NCBI RefSeq assembly: GCF_015711605.1
Contig: NZ_JABTEZ010000004.1
Coordinates: 682,001-746,000 of the forward strand
DNA: 64,000 nucleotides
Source: Planomonospora sp. ID67723
Lineage (GTDB): Bacteria > Actinomycetota > Actinomycetes > Streptosporangiales > Streptosporangiaceae
Reading direction: 5' to 3'
Below the pieces are notes generated by a model. It searched no databases, was not told where the DNA came from, and was given only the letters and a program-made list of their open reading frames with translations. Every line of letters begins with the position of its first letter. The first letter of the stretch is position 1. Of the stretch, positions 34,043 through 42,297 are shown piece by piece. Position numbers and translations under genes: made by a program.

Positions 34043-34098
34043 GTTCAGCCATGCTGAAGGTCCCTCGTCGGGAACTCACGGTCTTCCCCGGGTTGTAG
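33910..34098 (+). pseudogene. PEBP (YbhB/YbcL-like) gene fragment overlapping the MFS 3' end
   Basis: In the frame +1 to the MFS gene, codons from 33910 read [36 protein letters not shown]. These are the ligand-pocket region of YbhB/YbcL phosphatidylethanolamine-binding family proteins (usual DPDAPTGSGFWHW-V-DIPA). Neither the N-terminal start nor the C-terminal half of the domain is present. The frame ends at 34098. It is a deletion scar that fused the two genes. Confidence 0.7.
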
Positions 34099-34162
34099 CG
34101 GTCTTGAGCGGATGCTCCGCCCATGGGTGGCCGTCTGGAGCTTCCCCTCAAACCGTGAACGG

Positions 34163-34909
34163 TCAGTGCTGGGAGACCCAGTGCAGCGACAGGTCCGTGG
34201 CCTTGCGCTCGGCCCTGATCTCCATCCACTCGCCGAGGATTGTGGCGTGGTCCATGACGATCAGGGCGCCCTGGTCGTCGTAGGTCGTCCGTTCGCTGAC
34301 GAAGACCGGGCTGCCCGCCGGGTGCTGCAGCCGCGCCGCGACCAGGGCGGTGAGCAGGGCCGGCCTGACCCGTTCAGTCGCCCGGTGCACTCGCGCGCCG
34401 ACGTCGGCGAGGGCGGTGTACAGCGGGGTCTCGGTGAAATCGGTCCTCTTGATCGCCGAGGCGTGCGGCTCGACGATCCAGGAGATCTGGTGGACGGCGG
34501 GCCGGCCCAGCAGATGCCGTACGCGTGCCAGCCGGAGGGCCCTGGGGTCGGCCGGCGCGTCGCCCAGCAGCCGGGTGAGCGAGCGCGGGGCCTGCCGGAT
34601 GGCGGCCGACAGCACCTCGGTCCGCAGGGGGTAACCCTGCCTGCGTAGATCGTCGCCGAGACTGCGCAGCGTGTCGAGGGGGTACTGCGCACTGGCCGGT
34701 GTCACATAAGTGCCGCGGCCGGCCCGCTGGACGATCAGCCCTTCACCGCTGAGGACCTGCAACGCCTGCCGCAGCGTCATCATCGTCACGCCGTAGAAGG
34801 CGCTGAGCTCACGCTGCGCGGGCAACGCCTCGCCCGCGCGGTAGTGGCCCGACTTGATCTTGTGGGTCAGGTCGTCGGCGATGGCGCGGTAGCGGGGCGT
34901 ACTGCTCAT
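34163..34909 (-). CDS. GntR-family regulator, HutC/UTRA type
   Basis: This 248-residue protein has a GntR winged helix (about 1-70: YRAIADDLTHKIKSGHYRAG, LPAQRELSAFYGVTMMTLRQ) and a UTRA effector domain (about 85-240). Its ATG at 34909 overlaps the trpA stop in ATGA, so it is the third gene of a trpB-trpA-gntR unit. A perfect 16-bp palindrome of the GT-TA-AC class sits over the operon promoter (36922-36937), making it a likely autorepressor of the tryptophan synthase genes. The effector is unknown. Confidence 0.92.
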   Translation of the reverse strand: MSSTPRYRAIADDLTHKIKSGHYRAGEALPAQRELSAFYGVTMMTLRQALQVLSGEGLIVQRAGRGTYVTPASAQYPLDTLRSLGDDLRRQGYPLRTEVLSAAIRQAPRSLTRLLGDAPADPRALRLARVRHLLGRPAVHQISWIVEPHASAIKRTDFTETPLYTALADVGARVHRATERVRPALLTALVAARLQHPAGSPVFVSERTTYDDQGALIVMDHATILGEWMEIRAERKATDLSLHWVSQH

Positions 34910-35691
34910 CTGGCTCCCTGGTCGAGTGCGCGTCGAATGCTCGCCACGTATTCTCCCAGCTCGCGTGGCGGGGCGCCGTCGAGGAGCTTGCGCATCAGCG
35001 CCGAAGCAACCACGACGCCGTCGGCATGACCCGCCAGCTCGGCGGCCTGTGCCGGGTTGGAGACCCCGAAACCGAACAGGACCGGCCGGTCGGTGAGTCC
35101 CTTGAGCTCGCGGCCGAGCCGGGCGGCCTGCTCGGGAATCTCGCCGCATTCGCCGGTGGTGCCCATACGGGTCAGTGCGTAGACGAAGCCCCGGCTGCGC
35201 TCGGTGATCTCGCGCAGTCTGGCCCGGGAGGAGGACGGAGCGGCGAGCAGTACGAGATCCAGGCCCTCGGCCGCCGCGGCGTCCGCCAGCTCCCCGACCT
35301 CCTCCAGGGGCGAGTCAGGCACGATCAGCCCGCGCAGCCCGCTCGCGGTGAGCCGCGCGCAGAACTCCGCGGTGCTCTGCTGCACCACCAGATTGCTGTA
35401 GGTCATCGCGATGAGCGGCACGTCGGCCTCGAGCGCCGCGACCTTCTCGAGGATCCCCTTGACCGTGGTCCCGGCCGCGATCGCCCGGTCGGAGGCCTCC
35501 TGGATCGTGACGCCGTCCAGCATGGGGTCGGAGAAGGGGAAGCCCAGTTCGACGGCGTCGGCTCCGGCGTCGGCGTAGGCGTGGACGACGTCCGTCCACC
35601 CGGGGGTGACCCCGGCGGTGACATAGGGCACCAGCAGGGGACGCCCCGTGCCACGGCGTGCGGTCAGGAATTCTTCCAGGGATTGGGTCAC
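34906..35691 (-). CDS. trpA: Tryptophan synthase alpha subunit
   Basis: This 261-residue TIM barrel cleaves indole-3-glycerol phosphate to indole, which passes to TrpB. Family motifs are YVTAGVTPGW, the catalytic Glu in DAVELGFPFSDPMLDGVTIQ, PDSPLEE, and the phosphate-binding GFGVSNPAQA. The GTG start at 35691 overlaps the trpB stop (GTGA) and its stop overlaps the gntR start (ATGA), an unusually tight three-gene coupling. Confidence 0.95.
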   Translation of the reverse strand: MTQSLEEFLTARRGTGRPLLVPYVTAGVTPGWTDVVHAYADAGADAVELGFPFSDPMLDGVTIQEASDRAIAAGTTVKGILEKVAALEADVPLIAMTYSNLVVQQSTAEFCARLTASGLRGLIVPDSPLEEVGELADAAAAEGLDLVLLAAPSSSRARLREITERSRGFVYALTRMGTTGECGEIPEQAARLGRELKGLTDRPVLFGFGVSNPAQAAELAGHADGVVVASALMRKLLDGAPPRELGEYVASIRRALDQGAR

Positions 35692-36902
35692 AGCAGCTCC
35701 TTGATGGAGGCGATGTCCTTGTCTCCCCTGCCGGAGAGTGTCAGCATCACGGTCGACCCCGGCGCGATCTCGCCGGACTTGGCGGCCCGGATCACCCAGG
35801 CCACGGCGTGTGAGGACTCCAGTGCGGCCAGGATCCCCTCGGTGCGGGCCAGGCACAGCAGCGCCTGGATGACCTCTTCGTCGTTCACCGTCTCGTAGCG
35901 GGCGCGCCCCCTGTCGCGTAGATGGGCGTGCTCGGGGCCGATCCCCGGATAGTCGAGGCCGGCCGCGACCGAATGGGCCTCCCTCACCTGGCCGTTCTCG
36001 TCCTGGAGGACCAGCGAGCGGAAGCCGTGCAGCACCCCGGCCTTGCCGAAGGTCGCCGCCGCACCGCCCTCGGCCTCGACCCCGATGAGCCGGGCAGTGG
36101 TGTCGACGAAGCCGGCGAACGTGCCCGCAGCGTTGGAGCCGCCGCCGACGCAGGCGACCACGTAGTCGGGCACACCGACGGGGAGTTCGGCGGCGCACTG
36201 GGCGCGGGCCTCCTCGCCGATCACCCGCTGGAACTCGCGCACCATCCACGGATAGGGATGCGGGCCCATCACCGATCCGATGCAGTAGTAGGAGGTGTCC
36301 GCCGACGACACCCAGTGCCGCATCGCCTCGTTGCAGGCGTCCTTGAGGGTGCGGCTCCCGGTCGTGACCGGCACGACCTCCGCGCCCAGCACGTTCATCC
36401 GCAGAACGTTGAGCTCCTGCCGTTCGATGTCGCGCTCGCCCATGAACACGGTCGCCTTGAGGCCCAGGAGCGCCGCGGCGGTGGCCGTGGCGACGCCGTG
36501 CTGGCCCGCGCCGGTCTCGGCCAGCAGCCGTTCCTTGCCCATCCGGTGAGCGAGCAGCGCCTGGCCGATCACATTGTTGATCTTGTGCGAGCCGGTGTGC
36601 GTGAGGTCCTCGCGTTTGAGGAACAAGGTGACGCCGAGCTCATGGGAGAGCCGCCAGGCGGGGGTCAACGGAGTGGGGCGGCCGGCGTAGACCGTGAGCA
36701 GGGTGTCGAGCCTGCTGCGGAACTCGGGGTCGCTCCAGGCCTCGCGGAACGCCGCCTCGATCTCGTGGCAGGCCGGGACCAGCGACTCCGGCACGTACCT
36801 TCCGCCGTAGGTTCCGAACCGGCCGGTGACGCCGGGGTCGCTCATCGCGCGGGCGGCGGGCACCGTGACGCCCTGCCGGCCGGACCGGGATACCTCGCCC
36901 AT
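35688..36902 (-). CDS. trpB: Tryptophan synthase beta subunit
   Basis: This 404-residue PLP enzyme condenses indole with serine. The cofactor Lys107 lies in HTGSHKINN, with the preceding KREDLTHTG. The substrate loop AETGAGQHGVATA and the phosphate-binding VGGGSNAAG are intact, and the C-terminus has LSGRGDKD. ATG at 36902 follows GAGAGGGAAG. It begins an operon with trpA and a GntR regulator. No trpE, C or D genes are nearby, so this trpBA pair is separate from a full trp operon and may supply a specialised need. Confidence 0.95.
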   Translation of the reverse strand: MGEVSRSGRQGVTVPAARAMSDPGVTGRFGTYGGRYVPESLVPACHEIEAAFREAWSDPEFRSRLDTLLTVYAGRPTPLTPAWRLSHELGVTLFLKREDLTHTGSHKINNVIGQALLAHRMGKERLLAETGAGQHGVATATAAALLGLKATVFMGERDIERQELNVLRMNVLGAEVVPVTTGSRTLKDACNEAMRHWVSSADTSYYCIGSVMGPHPYPWMVREFQRVIGEEARAQCAAELPVGVPDYVVACVGGGSNAAGTFAGFVDTTARLIGVEAEGGAAATFGKAGVLHGFRSLVLQDENGQVREAHSVAAGLDYPGIGPEHAHLRDRGRARYETVNDEEVIQALLCLARTEGILAALESSHAVAWVIRAAKSGEIAPGSTVMLTLSGRGDKDIASIKELL

Positions 36903-36921
36903 GATCGTCTTCCCTCTCTCG

Positions 36922-36960
36922 ACTGTTCTAGAACAGTAGCCCAGGGCCTCCGGTCGGCAA
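36922..36960 (-). promoter_or_regulatory. trpB promoter with perfect 16-bp operator palindrome
   Basis: On the minus strand, TTGCCG (36955-36960), 16 bp, then TACTGT (36933-36938) form a sigma-70-type promoter. The palindrome ACTGTTCTAGAACAGT at 36922-36937 covers the -10 box and the expected start site. GT-N6-AC around TA suits HutC-type GntR operators (GT-N-TA-N-AC class), and the operon's third gene encodes such a protein. Occupation would block RNA polymerase. Confidence 0.75.
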
Positions 36961-37336
36961 ACCCCGGATCCCGGGGAGCCGGCAGCAAGGGACCGGCGGC
37001 GCCTCGGGCGGGGTGGTGGCGTGAGGCGGCCGAGGGCGTGCGCTTCGCCCTGACCCCACCCGGTGCTTCGGGCAACGACCATCTGCCTGGCGGTGTCGCT
37101 GGCGCTGGAGGAGGTGATCGGAGAAGCGGCCCGGCCCCGCGCGGGGAGGCCGGGAAGCACGGCTTCCCCGCCGAACCGTCACCGGTTCGGTAGCTCCGGA
37201 CCGGCCGTTCTGTCGTCGCTCAAGCCCTGACACGTTCGGGAGCGGGACGTCATGCAGGAAGGCGGGATCGAGATGGCCGGTGTCGCCGATGAGGGTGATC
37301 CGCATACGGCGGCTCGGCCGGCCATGGCGGGGTCTG
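36961..37336. other. 376-bp gap without a recognisable gene
   Basis: It lies between the trpB promoter and the 3' end of the GbsR-type gene. A minus-strand frame from 37305 opens MRITLIGDTGHLD but soon becomes low complexity. No family could be assigned and it is not called as a gene. Confidence 0.45.
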
Positions 37337-38089
37337 TCACCCCGGGCGGTTGTCGGTCCCGGCGTCGCGGGTTTCCTTGGGGTGGGTGTAGAGGATTTCG
37401 CGGGCTTGTTCTGCGGCGCGGGTGAATCTCTCGCTGACGAAGTCGAGGTAGCGGGCGATGCTCTCGAGGCGGGCGGCGGCCGGGGTGTCGCCGCCGAGGA
37501 CGCCGACGCCCTGCCGTGCGACCTCGACGAGTTGGGCGAGGGACCGGGCGCTGGCGATCGTCGACTGGTGCCAGAGGTCGTTGTCGACGACGTAGCGCTC
37601 GCGGCGGCGTTCGTCGCGTTCCCGGCGGACGAGGTCCTGGCTCTCCAGGAAGGCGATCGCCTTGGAGATGGACGCCGGGCTGACCTGGAGGCGGTGGGCC
37701 AGCTCGGCCGCGGTGAGGCTGCCGGCGTCGGTGGTGTAGAGGCAGCTCAGCACCCGTGCCATCAGCTTGGGCAGGCCTGAAGCCATGAGGACGGTGGTGA
37801 ACGTCTCCTCGTACTCACGGACGGCCTCGGCGTCGCGTCCGTGCGGTTGCGGGGCCGCCTGCGCCCTGGCGGGGGCGGTCTGCCTGCGTCGGCGGGTGCG
37901 GCGTTCGGTGGCGCGGTGAGCCAGGTCGGCCCGGTAGGCGGTGGGGCCGCCGTTGCGCATCACCTCGCGCGTGATCGTCGAGGTCGGCCGGTCGAGGCGT
38001 CTGGCGATCTCCGCGTAGGCCAGACCGTCGGCCAGCCCCAGCGCGATCTGCTGGCGGTCCTGCTGAGTGAGCCTGCCTCCCGGCATCAT
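37337..38089 (-). CDS. GbsR-type MarR regulator with extra N-terminal helix-turn-helix
   Basis: The 250-residue protein starts with an IS30/Tra8-like helix-turn-helix (about 5-50: LTQQDRQQIALGLADGLAYA, RRLDRPTSTITREV). After a basic linker it has a MarR/GbsR winged helix (about 100-190: LTAAELAHRLQVSPASISKA, RRERDERRRERYVV). Two DNA-binding modules in one chain could read two half-sites. It is divergent from a DUF4097 gene, and direct repeats lie between them. In related actinomycetes this pair usually precedes a DrrA-type exporter. Confidence 0.88.
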   Translation of the reverse strand: MMPGGRLTQQDRQQIALGLADGLAYAEIARRLDRPTSTITREVMRNGGPTAYRADLAHRATERRTRRRRQTAPARAQAAPQPHGRDAEAVREYEETFTTVLMASGLPKLMARVLSCLYTTDAGSLTAAELAHRLQVSPASISKAIAFLESQDLVRRERDERRRERYVVDNDLWHQSTIASARSLAQLVEVARQGVGVLGGDTPAAARLESIARYLDFVSERFTRAAEQAREILYTHPKETRDAGTDNRPG

Positions 38090-38142
38090 GGCCTCCCTGA
38101 TGTTCCCTGGCGATCGCCGACGACTCCACCATAGCGTTCACC

Positions 38143-38204
38143 CTCAACTCATTGCAACGATCGGAGTGTCTGTCGTTGCGTTAAATCTCAACCCATTGCA
38201 ACAT
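38143..38204. promoter_or_regulatory. Operator-like direct repeats CTCAACYCATTGCAAC
   Basis: Near-identical 16-nt copies begin at 38143 and 38187, 44 bp apart (four helical turns). Between them TCGTTGCG forms a partial inverted match to TTGCAACGA. They sit in the divergent gap between the GbsR-type regulator and the DUF4097 gene and are probably bound by that regulator. Confidence 0.6.
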
Positions 38205-38319
38205 TCTTGTGGCGCTTACCTGCATGAATATGATTCTGAAGCAAAGATCTTGTTGCGAGATTTTGGAAAGCAACGTAGCTTTTGCATTGTTCGAAACGAC
38301 CAGCCGCAAGGAGAGAACA

Positions 38320-38982
38320 ATGCAGAAGTTCGACACCCCCGCCCCCATCGCCACCGTCCTGGACATCCCCGCCGGGCGTGTGCAGGTCATCGCTGCCGAG
38401 CGCGCCGACACCGCGGTCGAGATCCTGCCCGCGAACGCCTCCAAGAGCCGTGATGTGAAGGCGGCCGAGCAGACCACGGTCGACTACCGCGACGGCGTCC
38501 TGCGGATCGAGACGCCGGTGAAGAACCAGGTCCTCGGCTCCTCCGGGTCCATCGAGGTGACGGTCCAGCTGCCCGCAGGTTCCCGGATCGAGGGCAAGGC
38601 CGCCAGCGCCGAGTTCCGGGGCGTCGGACGCCTCGGCGACGTCGTCTTCGAGGGCGCGTACGGCCAGATCAAGATCGACGAGGCCGCGAGCGTCCGCCTC
38701 ACCGCCGTCGCCGGAGACGTCGAGGTCGGTCGCCTCAACGGCCCCGCAGAGATCAGCACCAGCAAGGGCGACATCCGGATCGCCGAGGCCGTGCGCGGCA
38801 CGGTCGTGCTGCGCGCCCAGTCCGGTGCGATCTCGGTCGGCGCCGCCCCCGGCGTCTCGGCCTCGCTGGACGCCGGCACCTCCTACGGCCGCGTCAGTAA
38901 CGCGCTCAAGAACGACGGCGCCGCCGAGCTCGACATCCACGCCACCACCGCCTACGGCGACATCACCGCCCGCAGCCTCTGA
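38320..38982 (+). CDS. DUF4097 family beta-strand repeat protein
   Basis: This 220-residue protein is built of repeated short beta-strands (SIEVTVQLPAGSRIEGK, VFEGAYGQIKIDEAASVRL, GDVEVGRLNGPAEISTSKGD), the DUF4097 adhesin-like beta-helix pattern. There is no signal peptide. ATG at 38320 follows AAGGAGAG. It is divergent from the GbsR-type regulator and followed by a strong palindrome and a truncated ABC ATPase gene. In related loci the three form a regulator-DUF4097-exporter set. Confidence 0.85.
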   Translation: MQKFDTPAPIATVLDIPAGRVQVIAAERADTAVEILPANASKSRDVKAAEQTTVDYRDGVLRIETPVKNQVLGSSGSIEVTVQLPAGSRIEGKAASAEFRGVGRLGDVVFEGAYGQIKIDEAASVRLTAVAGDVEVGRLNGPAEISTSKGDIRIAEAVRGTVVLRAQSGAISVGAAPGVSASLDAGTSYGRVSNALKNDGAAELDIHATTAYGDITARSL

Positions 38983-39007
38983 GGAGCAGCCTCTGAGGCT
39001 GCTCCTC
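38981..39007. terminator. 27-bp palindromic stem-loop at the DUF4097 stop
   Basis: Arms 38981-38993 and 38995-39007 are perfectly complementary around one base, forming an 11-bp stem with a 5-nt loop in practice. It overlaps the DUF4097 stop codon and precedes the ribosome-binding site of the broken ABC gene, so it may limit read-through or stabilise the mRNA end. Confidence 0.6.
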
Positions 39008-39022
39008 AGAGGAGCACCCGTC

Positions 39023-39150
39023 ATGACGAGCCTGGCCACCTCGTCGAACGGGCTGCGCACGTCCTACCGCGACAAGGTCGTGCTCGACGGTGTCGACCCG
39101 GCCGTCCCGAAAAAAGATCTTCTCCCTGCCCGGTCCTTACAAGTGCGGAA
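39023..39150 (+). pseudogene. DrrA-type ABC ATPase, N-terminal stump
   Basis: ATG at 39023 behind GAGGAG opens NGLRTSYRDKVVLDGVDPAV, the first strands of a daunorubicin-resistance-type ABC ATPase (usual GLRKSYGDKVVLDGVDL-V). After AVPKK the frame loses all similarity and no Walker A follows. The rest of the exporter operon has been deleted, and a chemoreceptor gene now lies here. Confidence 0.65.
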
Positions 39151-39239
39151 GAGGCGATGTCCTCAGCTCGGGGTGACGAGCGCCGACGAAGGAGGCGTTC
39201 GTCACTTTCTTCCTCCGACTTCCTCCGAAGGACAAAGCC

Positions 39240-40862
39240 ATGCCAGCCACCCCCCTGCCGACCAGACCGGCAGGCCGCCGGATCTGGGCCGACCTGCCGG
39301 TCGGCGCGAAGATCACCAGTGCTGTGCTGCTCGCACTGGCGGCCTCCTCCGCCGCCAACCTGGTGACGCTATCCCAGACCAGCCAGGTCCGCTCGGCCGG
39401 TCAGTCGATCTACACCGGAAACGTCCAGCCCATGGTCGTCGCCTCGGACCTGCGCGACACCTTCCGCCTGCTGCGGCTGGACCAGAACGTGATGGTCATG
39501 ATGAAGCCGGGCTCGGAGGCCATCGCCTCCAAGGCCGCCGACGTCGCCGAAGACATCGAAGCGATCAATGACCTGGCCACCCGGTACCGGCCGGTCGCCG
39601 CCGCGCCGCAGACGGTGGACGCATTCATCGAGCAGCTCGACGCCTACACCGCGATCTCCTCGCAGAAGATGATCCCCGCGGTGCTCAAGGGTGATGTGGC
39701 GACCTATTCGGCGGTCAAGGACGGCGAGGCGCTGCCGCCCTACAACGCGGCCAAGGACCTGCTCAAGGAGATGCTCACCGCGGAGGAGAAGGAGGCCGCG
39801 GCCACCGCGGCCGACCTGGACGCCGAGTACGACCGCGCCGTGGCCTTCTCCCTGGCCGGCCTGGGCATCGCGGTGATGCTCGGCCTGGGGCTGGCCCTGT
39901 GGGTGGCCCGGGGCATCAGCCGGCCGCTGCGCCGCGTCGCCGACGCGCTCAACGCGGTGGCCGACGGAGACCTGACCACCGAGGTTCCCGACACCGCCAG
40001 CCGTGACGAGGTCGGCATGATGGCCACCGCGTTGTGCCGCTCGCTGACCGCCATGCGCCTCAGCGTCGACCACGTCAAGGCCCAGGCCGGGCAGCTCACC
40101 TCCGCCTCCGCCGACCTGACCGGCCTGGCCACGCGCATCGAGTCCGGCGCCACCACCACCGCCACGCAGTCGCACAGCGTCGCCGGCGCGGCCAACGAGG
40201 TCTCGGCCAGTGTGCAGACCGTGGCGGGGGCCAGCCAGCAGATGAACGCGGCCATCGCCGACATCTCCCGCAGCGCCGCCAGCGCGGTGGAGGTCGCGCA
40301 GAAGGCGCTGGCCGTCGCCTCCCAGACCAACGCCTCGGTGGCCGCCCTGGGTACGGCCAGCAGCGAGGTCGGCGACGTGGTCAAGGTGATCAACAGCATC
40401 GCCGAGCAGACCAACCTGCTCGCCCTCAACGCCACCATCGAGGCCGCCCGCGCCGGCGAGTCGGGCAAGGGCTTCGCGGTCGTGGCGACCGAGGTCAAAG
40501 AACTGGCCCAGGAGACCGCCAAGGCCACCGAGGAGATCAGCCGCAAGATCGCCGCGATCCAGGCCAGCAGCGGCGAGGCCGCGCAGGCCCTGTCGGAGAT
40601 CACCGAGATCGTCGAGCAGATCAACGAGCACCAGACCACTGTGGCTTCGGCGGTGGAGGAGCAGACCGCGACCACCCAGGAGATCAGCCGCAGCGTCGGC
40701 CAGGCGGCCGACGGAATGGATCACATCGCGCGCAGCGTCGCCGACGTCTCCCATGCGGCAGAGGAGTCCAACACCGGCGCGATCCAGGCCGCCCAGGCCG
40801 CCAAGGACCTGGCTGAGCTGGCCCACGGCCTCACCGCCGCGGTCTCCCGCTTCCGCGTCTGA
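39240..40862 (+). CDS. Methyl-accepting chemotaxis protein, full-length
   Basis: This 540-residue receptor has a first membrane helix (about 25-45), a four-helix-bundle type periplasmic sensor (about 46-200), a second helix (about 205-225), HAMP (about 226-280, [20 protein letters not shown]) and the signalling hairpin with [18 protein letters not shown] and [20 protein letters not shown]. It is followed by a 16-bp-stem terminator. It has no chemotaxis neighbours; with the receptor at 11227 it implies a motile stage or receptor use in other signalling. Confidence 0.93.
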   Translation: MPATPLPTRPAGRRIWADLPVGAKITSAVLLALAASSAANLVTLSQTSQVRSAGQSIYTGNVQPMVVASDLRDTFRLLRLDQNVMVMMKPGSEAIASKAADVAEDIEAINDLATRYRPVAAAPQTVDAFIEQLDAYTAISSQKMIPAVLKGDVATYSAVKDGEALPPYNAAKDLLKEMLTAEEKEAAATAADLDAEYDRAVAFSLAGLGIAVMLGLGLALWVARGISRPLRRVADALNAVADGDLTTEVPDTASRDEVGMMATALCRSLTAMRLSVDHVKAQAGQLTSASADLTGLATRIESGATTTATQSHSVAGAANEVSASVQTVAGASQQMNAAIADISRSAASAVEVAQKALAVASQTNASVAALGTASSEVGDVVKVINSIAEQTNLLALNATIEAARAGESGKGFAVVATEVKELAQETAKATEEISRKIAAIQASSGEAAQALSEITEIVEQINEHQTTVASAVEEQTATTQEISRSVGQAADGMDHIARSVADVSHAAEESNTGAIQAAQAAKDLAELAHGLTAAVSRFRV

Positions 40863-40885
40863 ACCGCTCGTCGCATGGCAGTACC

Positions 40886-40923
40886 GCAGGGTGCGGCGGC
40901 CCGCAACGGCCGCCGCACCCTGC
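40886..40923 (+). terminator. Stem-loop terminator, 16-bp perfect stem
   Basis: Arms 40886-40901 and 40908-40923 are fully complementary around CGCAAC, starting 23 bp after the chemoreceptor stop. It is very GC-rich, with no U-tract. Confidence 0.85.
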
Positions 40924-41136
40924 ACCGCCGTCTCATGCCGGAGCACGGTGATCTCGGCATTCTGACCGTCTCACTCCGGCCCAGCAGCGCGGCCTCCCCT
41001 ATTCCGGAACGGCTGGCCCCTGCTTCGGGGTAAAGCCGCCGTTCCGGTCTGCGCGCCTGCGATCTGATCGATAACGTGACGTCGTCGCCTGCCGTACCGC
41101 CGATCACGGGGAAGGCGCCCCCGGCTGGGAGGGAAG

Positions 41137-42297
41137 ATGACCGCGACCGCGGATTCGGTGCGTCCGATGCCCTTCGACGCGCTCTGCCCGCTGGTGGGGG
41201 TGGAGGAGGAGTACCTCGTCGTCGATCCGCTGACGCGCGCGGTGGCGCCGAGGGCGGCCGAGGTGCTGGAACGCGCCGCCTGCGAGCTGGGCGGACAGGT
41301 CAGCTCGGAGATCACCCGGTTTCAGGTGGAGGCCAAGACGACGCCGTGTGCGCGCGCCTGCGAGCTGGAGGGGAAGATACGGCGGATGCGGGCGGCGATG
41401 GCCGCTGCGGCCCGCGGGGAGGGGCTCGCCGTGGTCGCCTCGGGTACGCCGGTGCTGGGCGAGGTCGTCCCGCCGCCGATCACCGACGACCCCCGCTACG
41501 AGGTGGGCATCGCGACCTACCGGGCGCTCCATGACGAGCAGGCCATCTGCGCCGGGCACGTCCACGTCCACCTGCCGGACCGGGAACGGGCGGTTTTGGT
41601 GGGCAACCACCTGCGGCCGTGGTTGCCGGTGCTGCTGGCGATGACGGCCAACTCCCCGCTGTGGGCGGGCCGTGACACCGGTTATGCCAGCTGGCGGACC
41701 CTGTCGTGGGGGAAGTGGCCGGTGGCCGGCCCGCCGCCGTACTTCGCCTCCCTGGCCGAGTTCGAGGAGGTGATCGCCGCGCTGACCGAGTCCGGGGCTC
41801 TGGTGGACCCGGGGACGATCTTCTGGGATGTACGGCCGTCGGCGCGGCTGCCGACGCTGGAGGTCCGGGTGGCCGACGTGCCGGCCACCGCCGGGGAGTC
41901 GGTGCTGCTCGCGGCCGTGGTGCGCGGCCTGGTGGTGACGTCCCTGGAGCGGGTGGAGCGTGGCGACCTGGGCCCGCGGCTGTCGGCCGAGCGGCTCCGG
42001 GTGGCCTACTGGAGGGCGGCGCGTGATGGCTTGGAAGGGCACGGCGTCGATCCGGTCACCGGCCGGCTGCGGCCCGCCGGCGAGTTGCTCGCCGCGCTGC
42101 TGCGGCACATCCGCCCGGCCTTGGAGGAGACCGGCGACCTGGACATGGTCGGCCGGCGGATGGAGTGGCTGCGCGCCGCCGGAACCGGGGCGGCGCGCCA
42201 GCGCGCCGCCCTCGACCGGCGCGGGCGGCCCGTCGATGTGGTCGACCACCTGGTGGAGCGGATGGTGGATCAGGACGACCCGGAGGTGCGGGACTGA
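41137..42297 (+). CDS. Carboxylate-amine ligase, GCS2/YbdK family
   Basis: This 386-residue ligase of the plant-type glutamate-cysteine ligase family has LVGVEEEYLVVDP (metal- and ATP-binding Glu residues), CAGHVHVHLPDRERAV (catalytic HVHV) and RLPTLEVRVADVPAT near the C-terminus. Such enzymes join glutamate to cysteine or another amine; actinomycetes carry several copies with unknown partners (EgtA is one). ATG at 41137 follows GGGAGGGAAG. Its 3' end overlaps the convergent monooxygenase by 28 bp. Confidence 0.9.
   Translation: MTATADSVRPMPFDALCPLVGVEEEYLVVDPLTRAVAPRAAEVLERAACELGGQVSSEITRFQVEAKTTPCARACELEGKIRRMRAAMAAAARGEGLAVVASGTPVLGEVVPPPITDDPRYEVGIATYRALHDEQAICAGHVHVHLPDRERAVLVGNHLRPWLPVLLAMTANSPLWAGRDTGYASWRTLSWGKWPVAGPPPYFASLAEFEEVIAALTESGALVDPGTIFWDVRPSARLPTLEVRVADVPATAGESVLLAAVVRGLVVTSLERVERGDLGPRLSAERLRVAYWRAARDGLEGHGVDPVTGRLRPAGELLAALLRHIRPALEETGDLDMVGRRMEWLRAAGTGAARQRAALDRRGRPVDVVDHLVERMVDQDDPEVRD

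Noticed and set aside
34906-36249. Longer start for trpA upstream of 35691
   Set aside because: The extension runs out of phase through trpB. GTG at 35691, overlapping the trpB stop, gives the normal TrpA N-terminus and length.
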